This document shows positions 1 to 8,980 of a DNA stretch of 64,000 nt, one piece after another. A program made the translations under genes and the position numbers. The stretch is from Comamonas testosteroni ATCC 11996 (GTDB taxonomy: Bacteria; Pseudomonadota; Gammaproteobacteria; Burkholderiales; Burkholderiaceae_C): positions 62,001 to 126,000 of the forward strand of contig NZ_AHIL01000038.1 of assembly GCF_000241525.1 (NCBI RefSeq). Reading direction: 5' to 3'. The number at the start of each line of letters is the position of its first letter. The stretch's first letter is position 1. The notes below the pieces were generated by a model. That model worked only from the letters and a program-made list of their open reading frames with translations, had not been told where the DNA came from and searched no databases.

Positions 1-558
1 TTCGGCTTTCTGACCGACAGCATGGAATACGAGGACGGTGCAGCCGTCTCGCTCAAGGCATCCGGCCTGATCCAGCCCCGCGCCGAGGGCGAGATCGCCT
101 TCATGCTCAAGAAGGATCTGCAAGGCCCAGGGGTCACCAAGGAAGACGTGCTGGCAGCCACCGAGTGGGTAGCGCCCTGCTTCGAGATCGTCGATTCGCG
201 CATCAACGACTGGAAGATCAAGATCCAGGATACCGTGGCCGACAACGCGTCCTGCGGCGTCTTTGTCATCGGCAAGCAGCACACCGATCCTGCGTCCTTA
301 GATCTGGCCGCCGCCGCCATGCAGATGCACAAGAACGGGCAGCCCGCAGGCTCGGGCCTTGGCAGTGCCGTGCAAGGTCACCCCGCCGAAGCCGTGGCCT
401 GGCTGGCCAACACGCTTGGCGCTTTTGGCATTCCCTTCAAGGCCGGCGAGGTGATTCTTTCTGGCTCCCTCGCCCCCCTGGTGCCCGCCGCTGCAGGTGA
501 CCGCTTCGAGATGGTCATTGAGGGCATGGGCAGCTGTTCCATTCAATTCACGGAGTAA
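1..558 (+). CDS. tesE: 2-hydroxyhexa-2,4-dienoate hydratase TesE, 3' part
   Basis: The reading frame is open from base 1, so the N-terminus lies outside the window. About 185 residues are visible. They match the C-terminal part of the MhpD/XylJ/TesE hydratase family: DFGFLTDSM-like start, then E-rich metal-site segments such as AEGEIAFML and CFEIVDSRI. The enzyme adds water to 2-hydroxy-2,4-dienoates to give 4-hydroxy-2-oxo acids. In steroid degradation the substrate is the C6 dienoate released from rings A. It is followed 6 bp later by tesF and then tesG, the classical hydratase, dehydrogenase, aldolase order. The family assignment is strong; the steroid role rests on context. Confidence 0.9.
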   Translation, partial: FGFLTDSMEYEDGAAVSLKASGLIQPRAEGEIAFMLKKDLQGPGVTKEDVLAATEWVAPCFEIVDSRINDWKIKIQDTVADNASCGVFVIGKQHTDPASLDLAAAAMQMHKNGQPAGSGLGSAVQGHPAEAVAWLANTLGAFGIPFKAGEVILSGSLAPLVPAAAGDRFEMVIEGMGSCSIQFTE

Positions 559-564
559 GACACC

Positions 565-1488
565 ATGACGCAAAAGAAAATCAAGTGCGCACTGATCGGG
601 CCCGGCAATATCGGCACCGATCTGCTCATGAAACTGCAGCGCTCCCCCCTGCTGGAGCCTGTGTGGATGGTCGGTATCGACCCCGAATCCGATGGTTTGA
701 AGCGTGCCCGCGAGATGGGTATCAAGACCACGGCCGACGGTGTGGACGGCCTGCTGCCCTTTGTCAAGGAGGACGGCATCCAGATTGCCTTTGACGCCAC
801 CAGCGCCTATGTCCACGCCGAAAACAGCCGCAAGCTCAACGAGCTGGGCGTGCTGATGATCGACCTGACGCCCGCTGCCATCGGCCCCTATTGCGTTCCC
901 AGCGTGAATCTGGCCGAGAAGGTTGCAGAAAAGGCCATGAACGTGAACATGGTCACCTGCGGCGGCCAGGCCACCATCCCCATGGTGGCGGCCGTCTCGC
1001 GTGTGCAGGCCGTGAGCTACGGCGAAATCGTGGCCACGGTATCGAGCCGCTCGGTCGGCCCCGGCACGCGCAAGAACATTGACGAGTTCACGCGCACCAC
1101 CTCCGGCGCGGTCGAGAAAATTGGCGGCGCCCAAAAAGGCAAGGCCATCATCGTCATCAACCCCGCCGAGCCGCCGCTGATCATGCGCGACACCATCCAC
1201 TGCCTGACCGTAGATGCGCCAAAGAAGGAAGAGATCGAGGCCTCGGTGCAGGACATGATCAAGGAAGTGCAGAAATACGTGCCCGGCTACAAGCTGGTAA
1301 ACGGCCCCGTGATCGACGGCAACCGCGTCTCCATCTATATGGAGGTTGAAGGCCTGGGCGACTACCTGCCCAAGTACGCCGGCAATCTGGACATCATGAC
1401 CGCCGCCGCTGCGCGCACGGCCGAGATGTTTGCCGAAGAAATCCTCGCCGGCCGCTTCGAGCTGGCTGACGCCGCAGTTGCCGCCTGA
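565..1488 (+). CDS. tesF: Acylating acetaldehyde/propanal dehydrogenase TesF
   Basis: A 307-residue protein of normal length for the DmpF/BphJ family. The N-terminal NAD-binding glycine motif is [10 protein letters not shown] (about residues 11-20). The nucleophilic cysteine is Cys132 in [10 protein letters not shown]. The enzyme oxidises the aldehyde released by the aldolase to acyl-CoA with NAD+ and CoA, and in this family it forms a channelling complex with the aldolase encoded next door. Start chosen at the ATG 6 bp after tesE. In the steroid pathway the product would be propionyl-CoA or acetyl-CoA. Confidence 0.95.
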   Translation: MTQKKIKCALIGPGNIGTDLLMKLQRSPLLEPVWMVGIDPESDGLKRAREMGIKTTADGVDGLLPFVKEDGIQIAFDATSAYVHAENSRKLNELGVLMIDLTPAAIGPYCVPSVNLAEKVAEKAMNVNMVTCGGQATIPMVAAVSRVQAVSYGEIVATVSSRSVGPGTRKNIDEFTRTTSGAVEKIGGAQKGKAIIVINPAEPPLIMRDTIHCLTVDAPKKEEIEASVQDMIKEVQKYVPGYKLVNGPVIDGNRVSIYMEVEGLGDYLPKYAGNLDIMTAAAARTAEMFAEEILAGRFELADAAVAA

Positions 1489-1503
1489 CAATAGGAGAAA
1501 CAC

Positions 1504-2544
1504 ATGTCCCTCAAAGGCAAGAAAATCACCGTTCACGACATGACGCTGCGTGACGGCATGCACCCCAAGCGCCACCAGATGACGCTCGCGCAGATGAAGT
1601 CCGTGGCCACGGGACTGGACGCCGCCGGCGTGCCCCTGATTGAAGTGACCCACGGCGACGGCCTGGGCGGCAGCTCGGTCAACTATGGCTTCCCCGCGCA
1701 CACCGACGAGGAATACCTGTCCACCGTCATCCCCCTGATGAAGCAGGCCAAGGTCTCGGCCCTGCTGCTGCCCGGCATCGGCACCGTCGATCACCTGAAG
1801 ATGGCCCATGAGCTGGGCGTGTCCACCATCCGCGTGGCCACCCATTGCACCGAGGCCGATGTCTCCGAGCAGCACATCGCCATGGCCCGCAAGATGGGCA
1901 TGGACACCGTGGGCTTTTTGATGATGGCCCATATGAACAGCGCAGAAGGCCTGGTCAAGCAAGCCAAGCTTATGGAAAGCTACGGCGCCAACTGCATCTA
2001 CATCACCGACTCAGCCGGCTATATGCTGCCCGATGACGTGAAGGAACGCCTCGCCGCCGTGCGCCAGGCCCTCAGTCCCGAGACCGAACTGGGCTTTCAC
2101 GGCCACCACAACCTGGCCATGGGTATCGCCAACTCGCTGGCCGCCATCGAAGTCGGAGCCAACCGCATTGATGCCGCTGCCGCAGGTCTGGGCGCCGGTG
2201 CCGGCAACACACCCATGGAGGTGCTGGTCGCCGTGTGTGCGCGCATGGGCATTGAAACCGGCGTGGACGTGTTCAAGATCCAGGACGTGGCCGAAGATCT
2301 GGTCGTACCGCTGATGGACTTTCCCATCCGCATCGACCGCGACGCGCTGACCCTGGGCTATGCAGGCGTCTACGGCAGCTTCCTGCTGTTTGCCAAGCGT
2401 GCCGAAGCCAAGTATGGCATCCCCGCGCGCGAGCTGCTGCTGGAGCTGGGCCGCCGCGGCATGGTGGGCGGCCAGGAGGACATGATCGAGGACACGGCAC
2501 TGACCATGGTGCGCGAACGCCAGCAGCAGGCTGTGGCGGCCTGA
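1504..2544 (+). CDS. tesG: 4-hydroxy-2-oxovalerate/hexanoate aldolase TesG
   Basis: 346 residues, full length for the DmpG/BphI family. The HMGL-like TIM barrel carries the expected residues: Arg16, Asp17 and His20 in TLRDGMH, and the metal ligands His199 and His201 in GFHGHHN. It cleaves 4-hydroxy-2-oxo acids to pyruvate and an aldehyde that is passed to TesF. An AGGAGA ribosome site sits 7 bp upstream of the ATG, 15 bp after tesF. This is the last gene of the tes segment; a hairpin with a T-run follows. Confidence 0.95.
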   Translation: MSLKGKKITVHDMTLRDGMHPKRHQMTLAQMKSVATGLDAAGVPLIEVTHGDGLGGSSVNYGFPAHTDEEYLSTVIPLMKQAKVSALLLPGIGTVDHLKMAHELGVSTIRVATHCTEADVSEQHIAMARKMGMDTVGFLMMAHMNSAEGLVKQAKLMESYGANCIYITDSAGYMLPDDVKERLAAVRQALSPETELGFHGHHNLAMGIANSLAAIEVGANRIDAAAAGLGAGAGNTPMEVLVAVCARMGIETGVDVFKIQDVAEDLVVPLMDFPIRIDRDALTLGYAGVYGSFLLFAKRAEAKYGIPARELLLELGRRGMVGGQEDMIEDTALTMVRERQQQAVAA

Positions 2545-2580
2545 TACGTCTGATTTCAGGCTCTCTTTGCCACTTTGATC

Positions 2581-2622
2581 GGGTTCAGCAGCTGCTTGGG
2601 GCGGCCGTTGAACCCTTTTTTT
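2581..2622 (+). terminator. Probable terminator after tesG
   Basis: GGGTTCA at 2581-2587 pairs with TGAACCC at 2609-2615, with further GC pairing in the loop, and seven T's follow. It lies 37 bp after the tesG stop, in the convergent gap to the TonB receptor gene. Confidence 0.55.
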
Positions 2623-2723
2623 ACGGCATCGACCTGAGCATCAGGCCTCTATCCATCCAGGCTGTCACCCCTGGCAGCAGCTGGGTCCAGGCCAGCCAGC
2701 CCGTGCCACAAGGCACACCTTTT

Positions 2724-4823
2724 TTAGAAGCGATAGCGCGCCACCACCTGGGCAGAGCGCGGTGCGCCCAGCAGATTGAGGTTGGGCACGCTGCCATGAC
2801 CGGCCACGATGTAGCGACGATTCAGCAGATTGTTGAGCTTGAGCTGCACATCCCAGGGGCCCATGCGGTAGTAGGCCATGGCATCCACCGTGGTGTAGCC
2901 TGGCAAAGTCACGGTATTGCCGGGATTGGCAAACCGGGCGCCGACATAGTTCAGCCCCCCGCCCAGGCCGAAGCCGTGGCCCAGTGCCTTGGTCACCCAG
3001 AAGTTGGCGCTTTGCCTGGGCGTCAGCGTGGGGCGTTTGCCCTGCACCGGCTGGCCGGAGTCGACGGCAGGCGATGTGGTCATCTCACCATCGAGGAATG
3101 CATAGCCGGCCCAGACCTGCCAGCTCGGTGCAATCTCTCCGGCAAACGTCAGCTCCAGCCCGTTGGTGCGCTGCACGCCCAGAGGCACGACGGTGTTGGT
3201 TGTGGGGTCGACGCTCTTGATATTGGTGCGCTCGAGCTTGAAAAGCGATGCCGTGACCGACGCCTTGCCGTCCGGCAGATCCCATTTGACGCCGACTTCC
3301 TGACTGGTAGTTTTCTCCGGCGCCAGCTGTGCATTGTTGGCTGCCAATGCAAAGGTTTCGCCCGACGGCTGGAAGGACTTGCTCCAAGAAGCATAGTAAG
3401 ACCAGGCAGATGATGGCTGATAGACCAGCCCGACGCGCGGGCTCCAGGCGGTGTCCGTGCGGCCCAGATCCGGCTTGCCTGGCTGGCGCTCATGCGTTTC
3501 CTGCTGGAAGCGGTCGTAACGCACACCAGCCAGAGCCTTCCATTGAGAGTTGATGCTGACCAGATCCTGCAGATACAGGCTGGCCACCTTGAAGACGCTG
3601 TGGTTGTCGGCCGCAGGTTTGCCGTTGATGCGCAGCGGCAAAGTCGGCAGCACCGGATTGAACAGCGAGACCGTCGCCACATTGGCCTGGTTGTATGACA
3701 GCAGGTCCTTGCTCTGGCGACCGAATTCGAAGCCGTACAGCAGCTGATGCTTCATCCCCGCCAGCTCAAGCTTCTGGGTCAGTTCGGTCTGGTTGAAAAA
3801 GCCGCTCTCATCACGCTGGACATTGCCCCGGGTCAGCGATGCGGTCAGGGCCTTTTCGTTGACCGAGCCCACGAGCGTGTTGTTTCTATCCAGCGAGTAA
3901 TCGTAGAAGCGCAAGGCATTGCGCAGCGACAAGCTATCGCTGATACGGTGATTCAGCGTCGCACCCAGCGATGCGACCTCGGCACGGCTGACATCCACAT
4001 CCCTGGCATTGGCCGCGCCGTAGTAGGTGCCGGGCGACACATTGACAGGTCGGCCCTGGTACGCGGGGATACCGAAGTCCGTCAGGCGGCTGTCCTTCAG
4101 ATAGTCGGCCTGCAGCAGCACGCTGGTGTCCGAGCTGGGCTTGATCAGCACCGATGCCGCAAGCGCCTTGCGATCGAGAAACTGCTGGTCGCGGTAACTG
4201 TCGGCTCGCTCGACGGCGCCAGTCAGGCGATAGGAGACCACACTGTCCTGAGGCGCGCGCGCCAGGTCGAACTCACCGCGGCGCTGGTTCCAGCGCCCCA
4301 GAGTCAAGCCCACTTCGCTGAGATTGACGCCGGGCTTCTTGGTGATGCGATTGATCAGGCCGCCAGACGAGCCGCGTCCGTACAGCACCGATGCAGGGCC
4401 CTTGAGCACTTCGATCTGCTCGATATTGGACAGATCGCGGAAGTACAGTGCGTCATCGCGCAGGCCGTCCACGAACTGGTCGGCAATCGCAGAGAAGCCG
4501 CGAATGGTGACCTGGTCGCGCTGACCGTCACCATGAGAAAATCCCACGCCGGGCACGGCCTTGAGAGCATCCTGCATGGATTGCGCGACCTGATCGCGCA
4601 GCAGGCTCTGAGGCACCACATTCACGGTTTGAGGAATATCACGCAACGGGGCCTCGATCTTGGTGGCGCTCGTTGCCGTGGGTGGGTTGTAGCCGGAATC
4701 GGGCTGACGATCGCTGCGAACCTGTACTTCGTCCAGCACCACCTCTGAAGCTTGCTGCGCCCACGCCGCGCCGGAAAAAGCCAGCCCCAATGCCGCTGCC
4801 AGCGGCGAATACCTCAATGCCAT
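2724..4823 (-). CDS. TonB-dependent siderophore-type outer-membrane receptor
   Basis: 699 residues. A signal peptide (residues 1-22, ending AAWAQ) is followed by a TonB-box-like segment (EVVLDEVQV), a plug domain (IPQTVNVVPQ, IEVLKGPASVLYG, GGLINRITKKP) and a 22-strand beta-barrel ending in the typical aromatic terminus ARYRF. This is the TonB-siderophore subfamily (Fiu/FhuE-like), which imports ferric siderophores across the outer membrane. It does not look like a SusC- or FadL-type steroid channel. A low-quality Fur-like sequence lies about 110-130 bp upstream. It is convergent to tesG and downstream of a small exported-protein gene. Confidence 0.9.
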   Translation of the reverse strand: MALRYSPLAAALGLAFSGAAWAQQASEVVLDEVQVRSDRQPDSGYNPPTATSATKIEAPLRDIPQTVNVVPQSLLRDQVAQSMQDALKAVPGVGFSHGDGQRDQVTIRGFSAIADQFVDGLRDDALYFRDLSNIEQIEVLKGPASVLYGRGSSGGLINRITKKPGVNLSEVGLTLGRWNQRRGEFDLARAPQDSVVSYRLTGAVERADSYRDQQFLDRKALAASVLIKPSSDTSVLLQADYLKDSRLTDFGIPAYQGRPVNVSPGTYYGAANARDVDVSRAEVASLGATLNHRISDSLSLRNALRFYDYSLDRNNTLVGSVNEKALTASLTRGNVQRDESGFFNQTELTQKLELAGMKHQLLYGFEFGRQSKDLLSYNQANVATVSLFNPVLPTLPLRINGKPAADNHSVFKVASLYLQDLVSINSQWKALAGVRYDRFQQETHERQPGKPDLGRTDTAWSPRVGLVYQPSSAWSYYASWSKSFQPSGETFALAANNAQLAPEKTTSQEVGVKWDLPDGKASVTASLFKLERTNIKSVDPTTNTVVPLGVQRTNGLELTFAGEIAPSWQVWAGYAFLDGEMTTSPAVDSGQPVQGKRPTLTPRQSANFWVTKALGHGFGLGGGLNYVGARFANPGNTVTLPGYTTVDAMAYYRMGPWDVQLKLNNLLNRRYIVAGHGSVPNLNLLGAPRSAQVVARYRF

Positions 4824-4930
4824 GAATGCCTCGTTATACGGAGTTGTAATTCGGCTTGGCGGGTATCGTCCGAAGCAGGGACTACGGCATCAATTGGCTA
4901 CAACCTGTGTGCTGTGCAAAAGCGTGCGCA

Positions 4931-4955
4931 TCATAATCAAGAATCAGTCTCATTT
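4931..4955 (-). promoter_or_regulatory. Possible Fur box upstream of the TonB receptor
   Basis: Read on the minus strand, the AT-rich stretch contains TGAGACTGATTCTTG and GATTATGATG, a loose match to the 7-1-7 Fur consensus. Position (about 110-130 bp before the receptor start) and receptor family make iron control plausible; the sequence match alone is weak. Confidence 0.3.
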
Positions 4956-5042
4956 ACCTGTACTTTACAGTACAGAAATCACCCAGAGATCAAAGTCGGC
5001 TAGGCAGGATGCCGCAGGATTCGAGGTCTGCCGGACTCAAAC

Positions 5043-5246
5043 TCAATAGCCCGATGCAAAAACCGCGCTCCAGGAAATCTGGGCACTGGCCAGCACGATG
5101 CCGGCGGGCAGCTTGAGCGCAGAGTCCGCCTGCGCAGCCACCGCGGCACTCTGTGGCAGATTCATGGCGGGCAGGTATAGCGCCAGCGCCGCAGCGGCCA
5201 GCGACACTGCGCGAAGTGCATTCATCCAGCGAAAAGAGGTTTTCAT
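5043..5246 (-). CDS. Small exported/membrane protein, unknown function
   Basis: 67 residues starting MKTSFRWMNALRAV, with a good GGAGAC ribosome site before the ATG at 5246. A positively charged N-terminus and a hydrophobic stretch (about residues 10-30) look like a signal peptide or single membrane anchor. The remainder is Ala/Leu-rich with no recognised domain. A CATCGTCC-type operator half (5312-5328) lies 66 bp upstream, the same distance seen before several steroid genes, so this small gene may belong to the steroid regulon. It might be co-transcribed with the receptor 220 bp downstream. Confidence 0.55.
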   Translation of the reverse strand: MKTSFRWMNALRAVSLAAAALALYLPAMNLPQSAAVAAQADSALKLPAGIVLASAQISWSAVFASGY

Positions 5247-5311
5247 GCTTGTCTCCTGTGCAGGCTCTATGGCCTTTGTGGTTTGCAGTATGGCCAGCAC
5301 GGAAAACGCAA

Positions 5312-5328
5312 CATCGTCCGTTTTGATG
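5312..5328 (-). promoter_or_regulatory. Regulon palindrome copy (one perfect half)
   Basis: On the minus strand it reads CATCA-aaac-GGACG-ATG followed by TTG. The GGACGATGTTG part is identical to the copies at 7877 and 29306. It lies 66 bp upstream of the small exported-protein gene. The second half-site is 3/5. Confidence 0.5.
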
Positions 5329-5518
5329 AGCAGGTATTTACTTAGGTGGCAACCCCAGACCGATAACCCGTTGGTGCCATCGCACAGCTTGGGCTACTGG
5401 CAAGCACAATCTTCATAATTTGATAGCTGCCATCGCTTTACAGACATAGCTATAAAGCCAATTTAGCTGATATTTTCTGCACGGCAGCAGAGAAAGCAGC
5501 CCATCTGTGTGTGGCCAC

Positions 5519-5547
5519 AAAAAAAGGGCTTTGCCTGCGCAAAGCCC
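5519..5547 (-). terminator. Terminator of the aldolase/DUF35-MaoC operon
   Basis: GGGCTTTGC at 5526-5534 pairs perfectly with GCAAAGCCC at 5539-5547 (4-base loop). On the minus strand the hairpin is followed by seven T's. It lies 52 bp beyond the stop of the DUF35-MaoC gene. Confidence 0.85.
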
Positions 5548-5598
5548 CAACCCTTGAAGAAACTGAAACACCCGCCTTCACTGGGCGGGCAGCGACGA

Positions 5599-6543
5599 TT
5601 ACATGTAGAGAATCACCAAGTCGTTGATGACTGCAGGACGGTCCTGGCCGACCACATGGATGTTGAGCTCCATCGTCGCCTGCACGCCGCTCTTGACCTG
5701 CTCCACCGCCTTGATGCGGGCCCGCGCGCGGATCTTGCAGCCAGAGGGCACCGGGGTCGGGAAGCGCAGGCGGTCCGAACCGTAGTTGACCATGTTGTTG
5801 AAGTCCACCACCTCGTAGTCCAGCGGAATCCTGAGCTGGCTGGCCAGCACCTGCACCAGGGCGCCATGGGCGATGGTGGTGCCAAACGGGCTTTTCTCAC
5901 GCGCCTGCACGGGATCAGTGTGGATCCAGTAGTCATCGCCCGAGAGCCTGGCGAACTCGTTGATGACTTCCTGGCTCACGGTGAACTCGTTGGACCAGGG
6001 GCTGTATTCCTCGGACACCAGAGACTTCATGGCCTCGATGTCCTTGACGGAGATCTTGCGCTTGACAGCGGCAGAGTGCTCCACCACGGCAACCTCGGCC
6101 TCTGCATCTGCGTCGGCCTTGATGACGCCCGGATGGCTGCCCGCATGGGCGGTAAAGCGCAGCAGGGTGACCTCGCCGGGGCGTTCGTCAAACACGGGGC
6201 GCACCTCCATGCCCACCTTGAGCGCCTCGGGAGCCACGCCGACCATGGTGGTGTTGATGCGCACTCCCTCACGGAGTTCGACCACGGCCAGGGCCTGGGG
6301 CATCTCGTCGGTGAACTCGGGCATGGTGGGAATGCGCGCCACGGTGAAGCTGTAGAGCGTGCCCTCGCCCGATACTTTGCTCCACTTCAGGGAGCGCGAT
6401 CCGCAAGTGGGGCAATGGGTGCGCGGGAAAAACAGCGAATGTCCGCGATCGCATTGCTGGATGCGCACTTCGTGGGCCTTGAGACCTTCCCAGTACGGCG
6501 CAGAAATTTCCGTGGGATGAGGCAGAGGTTTGTTCCAAGCCAT
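5599..6543 (-). CDS. DUF35 (zinc ribbon/OB-fold)-MaoC hydratase fusion
   Basis: 314 residues. The N-terminal half is DUF35: rubredoxin-like ribbon (CDRGH..CPTCGS, about 31-48) then an OB-fold with GEGTLYSFTVARIP. The first zinc knuckle lacks its second Cys (CDRGH). The C-terminal half (about 175-314) is a MaoC hot-dog domain with SGDDYWIHTDPVQA and FGTTIAHGALV, the usual hydratase D/H signature. The protein should hydrate a steroid side-chain enoyl-CoA and bind the aldolase encoded 4 bp upstream, as ChsH2 DUF35 binds Ltp2. Domain order is the reverse of ChsH2 and of the paralogue at 27515-28459. In Pseudomonas Chol1 terms it would be a Shy-type protein. Confidence 0.85.
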   Translation of the reverse strand: MAWNKPLPHPTEISAPYWEGLKAHEVRIQQCDRGHSLFFPRTHCPTCGSRSLKWSKVSGEGTLYSFTVARIPTMPEFTDEMPQALAVVELREGVRINTTMVGVAPEALKVGMEVRPVFDERPGEVTLLRFTAHAGSHPGVIKADADAEAEVAVVEHSAAVKRKISVKDIEAMKSLVSEEYSPWSNEFTVSQEVINEFARLSGDDYWIHTDPVQAREKSPFGTTIAHGALVQVLASQLRIPLDYEVVDFNNMVNYGSDRLRFPTPVPSGCKIRARARIKAVEQVKSGVQATMELNIHVVGQDRPAVINDLVILYM

Positions 6544-6547
6544 GTTT

Positions 6548-7762
6548 TTATGCTCCCCGCAGGATCAAGGCGCCCTGCTCGCTCATCACGCCACCGGTGC
6601 CGGACACATAGGCCAGGTCGTTGCGACCCAGCTGCCTGTCGCCGGCACGTCCCTGAATCTGGTGCACCGCTTCGATCACCTGGGACATGCCGCCCGCCGT
6701 GCCGGACTGGCCGAAGCTCAGCTGGCCGCCATGGGTGTTCATGGGGAAGTTGCCCTTGAAGGTGAAATCGTTGTTGCGCAGAAAGTCCATGCCCTTGCCC
6801 TTCTCGCAAAAGCCCGCGTCTTCCAGTGTCAGCATCACGGTAATCGTGTAGCAGTCATAGATCTGTGCCATATGCATGTCGCAAGGGCGCATGCCCGCCA
6901 TTTCGAAAGCCTTGGCAGAGGCCGGACCGATGGGGGTCTGGAGCATGTCGGCCATATAGGTGGGCGACTTGCTGCTCACATGCTCGCCGCAGCCGACGAT
7001 GCTGACAGGGCGGTGTCTGGTGGTTTTGGCGCGATCGGAACGGGTGACGATCATGGCGCCGCCGCCCGCAGCCGGCAGCACGATTTCCAGCACATGCAGA
7101 GGGTCGGCCACCATGCGCGAGTTCAGCACGTCATCGACGGTGATGGGCTGACCGTAGAACATGGCGTCGGGGTTGTGGCAGGCGTTGAAACGCTGGTCCA
7201 CGCAAATGCGCGCCAGAGCGGCCGCGTCGTAGCCATGGATCGCGCCATAGCGCTGGGCAATCATGGCATAGCCGGTGTTCTGCGCCATATGACCATAGGG
7301 CAGGTCCATCTCGGCCTCGGGCGCTCCAAAGCGGGTGCTGTGGCCGCCAAAGCGGCTGGCCTTCATGACTTCCTTGATGTGGTCGTCATGTTCAGAGATC
7401 GGTGCCATGCGCGACGGCAGAACGCAGACCACGGTATTGCACAGCCCCAGCTCGATCGCAGCCGCCGCACGCCAGACCATGGCCACGGAACTGGCCCCCC
7501 CCAGGTCCACGACTTCGGCAAAGTTCAGGCGCACGCCCAGGTACTCGCCAGCCATGGCCGGCACAAAGCAGCTGGCTTCATGAAAGTGCGGGGCGCTGGT
7601 GATCAGGCCGTCCACTTCTGACAGCTCCATGCCGGCGTCCTCCAGAGCCTGCAGCGTCAGGTCGGCAACCTGCTCCAGATGGAACATGCGCGGCGCCGTT
7701 GCGTACTTCTGCGGCTTGTACTGCGCGACGCCAACCAGCGCCGCTTTTCCTTGCAAACCCAT
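6548..7762 (-). CDS. Thiolase-fold side-chain aldolase (Ltp2/Sal family)
   Basis: 404 residues of the SCP-x/lipid-transfer thiolase-like family. The nucleophilic Cys of true thiolases is absent: the loop reads VDLGGASS, with Ala90 in its place, and the C-terminal GHP motif is GQSGTAGG. Known members with this pattern (Ltp2, Sal1/Sal2) do retro-aldol cleavage of beta-hydroxy steroid-CoA esters rather than thiolysis. It is translated 4 bp before the DUF35-MaoC partner. Start ATG with GGGAGAC upstream. The divergent promoter region toward 7973 carries two copies of the regulon palindrome. The exact side-chain substrate cannot be read from sequence. Confidence 0.85.
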   Translation of the reverse strand: MGLQGKAALVGVAQYKPQKYATAPRMFHLEQVADLTLQALEDAGMELSEVDGLITSAPHFHEASCFVPAMAGEYLGVRLNFAEVVDLGGASSVAMVWRAAAAIELGLCNTVVCVLPSRMAPISEHDDHIKEVMKASRFGGHSTRFGAPEAEMDLPYGHMAQNTGYAMIAQRYGAIHGYDAAALARICVDQRFNACHNPDAMFYGQPITVDDVLNSRMVADPLHVLEIVLPAAGGGAMIVTRSDRAKTTRHRPVSIVGCGEHVSSKSPTYMADMLQTPIGPASAKAFEMAGMRPCDMHMAQIYDCYTITVMLTLEDAGFCEKGKGMDFLRNNDFTFKGNFPMNTHGGQLSFGQSGTAGGMSQVIEAVHQIQGRAGDRQLGRNDLAYVSGTGGVMSEQGALILRGA

Positions 7763-7818
7763 ATGTCTCCCTTACCAAGAAAGTGTGCATTCATTGTGTA
7801 AATGAAGCAGACCGAATC

Positions 7819-7835
7819 CATCGTCTGTAGAGACT
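7819..7835 (-). promoter_or_regulatory. Regulon palindrome copy, aldolase side
   Basis: Minus strand AGTCT-ctac-AGACG-ATG followed by GATT. It lies 57 bp before the aldolase start. Left half 3/5, right half 4/5 plus the ATG extension. It is close to the copy upstream of DUF1329 (16316). Confidence 0.5.
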
Positions 7836-7876
7836 AAAAAGCCGGCCCCGTACATACCCCTAATTCTCCGGGCAAA

Positions 7877-7893
7877 CGTCCATTCGGACGATG
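7877..7893 (+). promoter_or_regulatory. Regulon palindrome copy (perfect), transporter side
   Basis: CGTCC-attc-GGACG-ATG followed by TTG, both halves perfect. It lies 80 bp upstream of the Ycf48-like gene start at 7973 and 42 bp from the second copy that faces the aldolase. A CCCCTAA element precedes it at about 7857. Confidence 0.7.
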
Positions 7894-7972
7894 TTGCAGA
7901 AGCTCCAAATCAAGAACCTGCACCCGTGTTTGCAATACATGCACAGCGTGTACGAATCAACAAGGAGACAAC

Positions 7973-8980
7973 GTGAAAACAGCCGTCGGTATAGGCGCAG
8001 CAGCATTGGTGGCCTTTGCCTCAGCGCTCGCCTTTGCACCCCGCACACCGCCCCCCCTGGCCCCCACCACCATTGGCATCGAGCGCAGTCACTTCAACAC
8101 CATCACGCAGGTGGGCGATCGTCTGCTGACCGCCGGCGCACTCGGTGAAATCCTGTACTCGGACGACAAGGGTGCTCACTGGCAGCAGGCCCAGCTCAAG
8201 GAGCAGCGTCAGGCGCTCATCGTCAGCATGGCTTTTGCTCCCGACAAGAAAACCGGCTTCGCCGTGGGTCACGAAGGCTGGATTCTGCGCACCAAGGACG
8301 GCGGAAGCACCTGGGAGGAAGTCGCTTTCTCCAAGGAGAACGGAGAGCCTCTGATGTCGATCGCGCGCCTTCCTTCGGGCGACTGGATCAGCGTCGGCGC
8401 CTTTGGCCGCGCCATCACCTCCAAGGATAACGGCCAGACCTGGGATCAATTGCCCCTGCCCTCAGAGGTGGAGGACAAGCACATGAACCGCATTGCCAGT
8501 TCCGAAGATGGCAAGAACTGGCTGATCGTGGGCGAGCGCGGCCTGGTCATCAAGTCTGACGACGCTGGCCAAAGCTGGCAGGTCGAGCCCGAGTTCTACA
8601 AAGGCTCGTTCTACAACGCCATGCCCACGCGCGACGGCGGCTGGCTGATCTATGGCATGCGCGGCAACGCCTTTGTGCAGACCGCACCGGGCGCGCAATG
8701 GATGAAGTCGACGATTCAGGCTCCGGTCTCCTTCTTTGGCCATGCCCAGGAAAAGGACGGAACCATCATCCTGGTAGGACAGGGCAGCATGCTCGGCCTG
8801 AGCAAGGACGGCGGCAAGAGCTTCAGCCTGCAACGCGCCAAGGGCCGCGCCACCCTGACCGACATCGTTCTGACCGGCCCCGACAGCGGCTGGATGTCCA
8901 GCGACTCAGGCCTGCAACCCTTTCCCCCACCACAACAAGCCAAGGCAGCCGCTCAGGCTGACCCAGGAGCGACACAATGA
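7973..8980 (+). CDS. Ycf48-like BNR-repeat exported protein
   Basis: 335 residues from a GTG start with a strong AAGGAGAC ribosome site. An N-terminal hydrophobic signal/anchor (residues 2-22) is followed by a seven-bladed propeller of the Ycf48/BNR type, with repeated GxxGxILRTxDGGxTWE-like units. Family members are named photosystem II assembly factors, but outside phototrophs they sit beside MMPL transporters in clusters for hydrophobic compounds. Its ATGA stop/start overlap with the RND gene implies a joint periplasmic-transporter unit. Function inferred as a periplasmic partner for import or export of steroid compounds. Confidence 0.8.
   Translation: MKTAVGIGAAALVAFASALAFAPRTPPPLAPTTIGIERSHFNTITQVGDRLLTAGALGEILYSDDKGAHWQQAQLKEQRQALIVSMAFAPDKKTGFAVGHEGWILRTKDGGSTWEEVAFSKENGEPLMSIARLPSGDWISVGAFGRAITSKDNGQTWDQLPLPSEVEDKHMNRIASSEDGKNWLIVGERGLVIKSDDAGQSWQVEPEFYKGSFYNAMPTRDGGWLIYGMRGNAFVQTAPGAQWMKSTIQAPVSFFGHAQEKDGTIILVGQGSMLGLSKDGGKSFSLQRAKGRATLTDIVLTGPDSGWMSSDSGLQPFPPPQQAKAAAQADPGATQ

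Noticed and set aside
298-1962. A 554-codon open frame antisense to tesF and tesG
   Set aside because: It is the mirror of high-GC codon use in real genes: His/Gly-rich, no domain, no ribosome site. The same holds for long antisense frames at 3747-4748, 12031-13119, 13239-14813, 16484-18262, 23051-24841, 26252-28474, 35919-37850, 38676-40163, 55539-57299 and 61839-63542.
2724-4823. TonB receptor as the steroid outer-membrane channel
   Set aside because: The plug and barrel motifs are those of ferric-siderophore receptors, and the gene has no clear palindrome of its own. DUF1302 is a better candidate.
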